DNA of 64,000 bases from Fusobacterium varium. Its GTDB lineage: Bacteria > Fusobacteriota > Fusobacteriia > Fusobacteriales > Fusobacteriaceae. A program made the translations under genes and the position numbers. How positions within the stretch are numbered: position 1 is the stretch's first letter; the number at the start of each line of letters is the position of its first letter. Shown here one piece after another: positions 60,856 to 64,000 of this stretch. The notes below the pieces were generated by a model. The model saw only the letters and a list, made by a program, of their open reading frames with translations. It ran no database searches and was not told the DNA's origin. The stretch spans positions 620,001-684,000 of the forward strand of contig AP017968.1 of assembly GCA_002356455.1 (NCBI GenBank), written 5' to 3'.

Positions 60856-61311
60856 ATAAAAAGATTAAACAGCGAGATATTAAGAAAAATAGGAACATTA
60901 TCCAGGGCTATTCATTCTGTAAGCGATATAAAATATAGAGAATTATTTTTACAAAAAGGGCAATTTATATTTCTTACAAGAATATGTGAAAATCAGGGAA
61001 TTAATTTTAGAGAATTATCCAGAATATTAGCTGTGGATAAAAGTACCACAACCAAGGCTGTAAAAAAACTGATAGAAGCCGGATATTTAAACAAAGAACA
61101 GGATGAAAAAGACAAGAGAGAATATAAGCTGTATCCAACTAAAAAAGCATTAGAAGTCTATGAACTTATAATTGAAGAAGAAAACAGAAATATAGAAATA
61201 TGTATGGAAGGATTATCAAAAAAAGAAAGAGAAATAGCTGAAAATTTATTGGAAAAAATGAGTGTAAATGCAGAAAAAGACTGGTTAAAAGTAAAAGGAG
61301 GAAAAGAATGA
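60856..61311 (+). CDS. MarR-family regulator with apparent ATA start
   Basis: A 151-residue MarR regulator when read from ATA at 60856, eight bases after AGGAGG. This reading gives the full fold: dimerisation helices (SEILRKIGTLSRAIHSV), then the winged helix (INFRELSRILAVDKSTTTKAVKKLIEAGYL) and wing (EQDEKDKREYKLYPTKKA). The only canonical start in frame is GTG at 61033, inside the recognition helix, and would leave a useless 92-residue fragment. There is no TTG, GTG or ATG between 60856 and 61033. Either ATA is used or the gene carries a start mutation. It overlaps the acetyltransferase gene by ATGA and probably represses both through the two operators. Confidence 0.8.
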   Translation: MKRLNSEILRKIGTLSRAIHSVSDIKYRELFLQKGQFIFLTRICENQGINFRELSRILAVDKSTTTKAVKKLIEAGYLNKEQDEKDKREYKLYPTKKALEVYELIIEEENRNIEICMEGLSKKEREIAENLLEKMSVNAEKDWLKVKGGKE

Positions 61312-61802
61312 TAAGAAAAGCAGAAGTAAAAGATTTAGATAGAATAATGGAAATAATAAAGGCTACTATTGCAGAGATGAAAACATATGGCAATACACAA
61401 TGGGATGAAAATTATCCGCAGAAGAATGACTTTATTGGAGATGTAGAAAGTGGTTCTCTTTATGTAAGTGAAGAAAATGGAGAATTATACGGATTTATAT
61501 GTGCTAATTTTGTAGAACCAGATGAATATAAAGATATCAGATGGGCATCAGATGAAAAATGTTTGATACTTCATAGAATGTCTATAAATCCAAAATACAG
61601 AAATCAGGGAACTGCGACAAAACTTATTGAATTTGCAGAAAAAACAGCAAAAGAAAATGGGGTAAACTATATTAAAACAGATACATATTCAGTCAATAAA
61701 AAAATGAATACTCTTTTATTAAAACTTGGATATATTCATAGAGGGAATATGAATTTCTTAGGAAAAGAAAAAGAGTTCTACTGTTATGATAAAAAAATTT
61801 AA
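61308..61802 (+). CDS. GNAT-family N-acetyltransferase
   Basis: A 164-residue GNAT acetyltransferase. The acetyl-CoA-binding motif A is ILHRMSINPKYRNQGTATKLIEFAEKTAKENG (Q/RxxGxG/A as RNQGTA). It starts with MIRKAEVKDLDRIMEII and ends with the usual GFERRG-like LGYIHRGNMNF. The start codon overlaps the marR stop as ATGA, so the pair is translationally coupled. A MarR-GNAT pair often handles detoxification of a small amine or antibiotic-like molecule, but the substrate is unknown. Confidence 0.9.
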   Translation: MIRKAEVKDLDRIMEIIKATIAEMKTYGNTQWDENYPQKNDFIGDVESGSLYVSEENGELYGFICANFVEPDEYKDIRWASDEKCLILHRMSINPKYRNQGTATKLIEFAEKTAKENGVNYIKTDTYSVNKKMNTLLLKLGYIHRGNMNFLGKEKEFYCYDKKI

Positions 61803-61852
61803 ATATTATGATAAAATATTTATAAAATAAGGTGAAAAAGAAGAGGGAAAAT

Positions 61853-62689
61853 ATGATATATATAGCAGTAGCTTTGACAGTAGAAGCTAAACCACTGATA
61901 ACATATTTTAAGCTGAAAAAGGATAATGAAATAAAAAAATACCAAGTATTTAAAAATGAAGAAATAATTTTGATAATAACTGGTTCAGGAATGCTGCAGG
62001 GGGCCATAGCAGTTACATACGTATTAGGCAGGTTAGATATAGGAGAAGAAGATATTTTTGTTAATTTAGGTATTTGCGGAGCTGTAAAGGATACTATCTC
62101 TATAGGAGATATAATTCTCTGTAATAAAATTATTAATAACAGCAGCAAAAAAAATTTTTATCCAGATATGTTATTTAAGCATAAGTTTAAAGAGGGAGCT
62201 TTGGAAACGTTTTTTCATGTTGTAGATAAAAAAATGGAATTAGATAAGATACAGGGTGAAATAGTGGATATGGAAGGGGCTGGAATATGTGAGGCAGCAT
62301 CTTTATTTTTTTCACAGCACCAGATAAATGTAATAAAAATAGTATCAGATTATTTAAGTACTTTAGAAATAACTCCAGAAAAAGTTATGGGATTAATAGA
62401 AAATAATATTGAAAGAACAGCAGAATGGCTGGAAGAAAGAAAAAAATTTTATGCTGGAAATAAGGAGATATTCACTTCTGAAGAAAAAGAGAATATAAAA
62501 AAAATAGAGGGAAATTTAAAACTTACAGAGAGCATGCATTATGAATTTATGGAACTTATGAAATATTATAAAATTCAAAATAAAAGTATTGAAAATATAA
62601 TTTTAAAATATTCTGATATAAAGATAAAGGACAAAAGAGAGGGGAAGATAAATTTTGAAAGAATCAGAAAAGAAATTATTGAACTCTAG
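61853..62689 (+). CDS. Nucleoside phosphorylase/MTA-SAH nucleosidase-like protein
   Basis: A 278-residue protein. The N-terminal two-thirds (about 1-195) resemble the PNP/UDP superfamily: AVALTVEAKPLI, VNLGICGAVKDTISIGDIIL and the signature EIVDMEGAGICEAASLF, in which Met-Glu usually binds ribose. The C-terminal extension (about 200-278) is charged and helical, and unlike classical nucleosidases (about 230 aa). The start is ATG at 61853 after GAGGGAAAAT. The last 35 bp overlap the SPL-like radical SAM gene, implying a joint function, perhaps on 5'-deoxyadenosine or a nucleoside product. Confidence 0.82.
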   Translation: MIYIAVALTVEAKPLITYFKLKKDNEIKKYQVFKNEEIILIITGSGMLQGAIAVTYVLGRLDIGEEDIFVNLGICGAVKDTISIGDIILCNKIINNSSKKNFYPDMLFKHKFKEGALETFFHVVDKKMELDKIQGEIVDMEGAGICEAASLFFSQHQINVIKIVSDYLSTLEITPEKVMGLIENNIERTAEWLEERKKFYAGNKEIFTSEEKENIKKIEGNLKLTESMHYEFMELMKYYKIQNKSIENIILKYSDIKIKDKREGKINFERIRKEIIEL

Positions 62690-63665
62690 TTTTTCACACA
62701 TATACATAGAAAAAGAAGCTTTTGATTATCCTCTCACAAAAAAAATATTAGAAAAATTTCCAAATTCAAATATTGTAGAATTAGAAATATATAAAGAGAT
62801 CTTCTCTAAAGGAAATCAGAACTTTATTATACAGAAAAAATCTCCTAAACTTATATTAGCAGTTAAAAAAGAGAACTATCTTTATGAAGGAGCAAAAGTA
62901 TGTGAAAGTTTTGGAAATGATAATTTTTATTACACATCATCTATAATGAATTGTATATATGACTGTGAATATTGTTATTTACAAGGAGTATATACATCTG
63001 CTAATATAGTTATTTTTGTGAATATAGAAGATTGTTTTAAAGAAATAGAAAAAATTCTTCAAAAAAAATCAATGTATATATGTATTTCTTATGACACTGA
63101 TCTTTTGGCATTAGAAGGAATAACTGAATTGGCAGAACAATGGTATCATTTTGTAAGAAAAAATAAAAATTTAAAAATAGAACTTAGGACAAAGAGCAGT
63201 AATATAAAAGTATTAAGAAATTTAGAGCCAGCAGATAATTTTATACTTGCATGGACACTTTCACCAGCGGAATTTGCTGTACAACATGAAAATGGAGCAG
63301 CTTCCTTGGAGCAAAGATTAAAGGCTGCAAATGAAATGCTGGAAAAAGGTTGGAAAGTAAGGATTTGTTTTGATCCAGTCATATATATGAAAAATTTTGA
63401 AGGAGAGTATGGAGAACTCATAAAAAAAACTTTTAAAGAGCTGTCTCCTGATGAGATTTTAGATGTTAGTATAGGAACATTCAGAATATCTAAAGAATAT
63501 CTTAAAAGAATGAGAAAATATAGAGTGACTTCAGAGGTGCTTTCATATCCATTTTTTTGTAAAGATGGAGTATATAGCTATTATCCGCAGCATATAAATA
63601 AAATGATGGACTTTATGGAGAAAGAAGTAAAAAAATATGTAGAAGATAAAAAAATATTTATCTGA
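62655..63665 (+). CDS. Spore-photoproduct-lyase-like radical SAM protein
   Basis: A 336-residue radical SAM enzyme of the SPL family. The [4Fe-4S] cluster motif CIYDCEYCYLQG (C100, C104, C107) has the standard CxxxCxxC spacing. SPL-like features are YTSSIMNCIYDCEYCYL, ISYDTDLLALEG, and KIELRTKSSNIKVL. True spore photoproduct lyase repairs UV lesions in spores and also uses a downstream cysteine, which I could not assign here. The start is TTG at 62655 after GAGGGGAAGATAAATT, inside the preceding gene. A non-sporeforming host suggests another substrate. An SDR gene follows. Confidence 0.85.
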   Translation: MKESEKKLLNSSFSHIYIEKEAFDYPLTKKILEKFPNSNIVELEIYKEIFSKGNQNFIIQKKSPKLILAVKKENYLYEGAKVCESFGNDNFYYTSSIMNCIYDCEYCYLQGVYTSANIVIFVNIEDCFKEIEKILQKKSMYICISYDTDLLALEGITELAEQWYHFVRKNKNLKIELRTKSSNIKVLRNLEPADNFILAWTLSPAEFAVQHENGAASLEQRLKAANEMLEKGWKVRICFDPVIYMKNFEGEYGELIKKTFKELSPDEILDVSIGTFRISKEYLKRMRKYRVTSEVLSYPFFCKDGVYSYYPQHINKMMDFMEKEVKKYVEDKKIFI

Positions 63666-63678
63666 TAGGAGAATGAAA

Positions 63679-64000
63679 ATGAAAAGTGCTGTTGTAACAG
63701 GAGCTACATCAGGTATAGGGGCGGCAATAACAAATAGGCTTATTGATATGGGATATACAGTATATGGAATAGGAAGAAATTTTGAAAAGATAATGCCCAA
63801 TGATAGATTAAAAAAAATAGTATGTGATCTTACAAAAATTTTTGATATCGAAAAAATTGTAAAAGAGATAAAAAAAGAAACTGAAATAGAGCTTTTAATA
63901 AATTGTGCTGGAATAGGATATTTTGGACCTCACGAAGAAATAAATGTAAATAAGATACATAATATGGTAGCTCTCAATCTTGAAGCTCCTCTTGTTCTTG
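63679..64000 (+). CDS. Short-chain dehydrogenase/reductase (partial, cut by window end)
   Basis: The first 107 residues of an SDR oxidoreductase, running off the window. TGATSGIG (residues 7-14) is the nucleotide-binding motif, and INCAGIG near 75 is the NAG motif of the fold. The start is ATG at 63679, about eight bases after AGGAGAA; an ATG two codons earlier is too close to the site. It starts 13 bp after the SPL-like gene, so it is likely the third gene of that operon. Catalytic Ser-Tyr-Lys residues lie beyond the window. Confidence 0.85.
   Translation, partial: MKSAVVTGATSGIGAAITNRLIDMGYTVYGIGRNFEKIMPNDRLKKIVCDLTKIFDIEKIVKEIKKETEIELLINCAGIGYFGPHEEINVNKIHNMVALNLEAPLVL

Noticed and set aside
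61693-62148. 151-residue minus-strand ORF across the GNAT and nucleosidase genes
   Set aside because: It spans two genuine genes in antisense; the sequence is low-complexity Phe/Ile/Ser without a start site.

Overview
The window looks like a chromosomal segment of a low-GC, anaerobic, two-membrane bacterium, most likely a Fusobacterium (for example the F. varium/ulcerans/mortiferum group). This is inferred from the strong A+T bias, heavy AGA use for arginine, periplasmic binding proteins whose signal peptides lack a lipobox, a TonB-dependent outer-membrane receptor beside otherwise Firmicutes-like genes, a ferredoxin-nitroreductase, and near-consensus TTGACA-17-TATAAT promoters. No rRNA, tRNA, CRISPR array, insertion sequence or prophage was seen.

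Layout. (1) 186-10803: a hexarate (galactarate/glucarate) catabolic cluster with garD, a LysR regulator, CdaR, a GntP permease, garR, gudD, a DHDPS-family aldolase, garK and an aldo/keto reductase. Together these would take galactarate or glucarate to 5-keto-4-deoxyglucarate, then pyruvate plus tartronate semialdehyde, glycerate and phosphoglycerate. The usual HpcH-type aldolase GarL is absent and a DHDPS-family protein sits in its place. (2) 10888-13920, minus strand: an M20 amidohydrolase and two tandem amino-acid binding proteins behind a roughly 250-nt structured leader ending in an intrinsic terminator. (3) 13963-20799: the phosphate regulon, pstCAB-phoU facing pstS, then a PhoB/PhoR pair. 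Phased 11-bp Pho-box repeats lie in the divergent promoter. (4) 20887-24972: a flavinylated exported flavoprotein reductase, an unknown protein, rplM-rpsI with a structured leader, and a YdbC/PC4-like protein. (5) 25092-31048: amino-acid and sulfur metabolism, with an AGCS symporter, two divergent Cys/Met PLP enzymes, a free-standing B3/B4 domain protein and an EamA exporter. (6) 31256-36625: a MerR regulator, a TonB-dependent receptor, a cyclophilin-like exported protein and a LysR regulator.

(7) 36751-42910: a GntR-controlled operon coding for a PTS EIICB transporter, a NanE-like epimerase, a DUF3604 metal-dependent hydrolase and a cytoplasmic Cys-type sulfatase. This is a candidate pathway for a sulfated amino sugar. 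(8) 43203-50455: a complete type I restriction-modification system (hsdR, hsdM, hsdS) followed by a DUF5655 nuclease-like protein. (9) 50670-58045: two adjacent peptide or amino-acid salvage units. One is DUF3870, a permease, a cytoplasmic class-A beta-lactamase-fold hydrolase and a D-aminoacylase. The other is a GltS-like symporter and an M29/NicX-like enzyme, controlled by a FadR-type GntR protein whose putative palindrome occurs in front of both the transporter and the regulator gene. (10) 58134-64000: ferredoxin-nitroreductase, TrkH, a MarR regulator that seems to start at ATA, a GNAT acetyltransferase, and a nucleosidase/SPL-type radical SAM/SDR cluster cut by the window end.

The most unusual items are the structured leader before the M20 operon, the PTS/NanE/DUF3604/sulfatase operon, the non-ATG/GTG/TTG starts implied for marR (ATA) and phoR (ATT), and the spore-photoproduct-lyase-like protein fused operonically to a nucleosidase in a probable non-sporeformer. 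All functions are read from sequence motifs and remembered family features; no database search was run.
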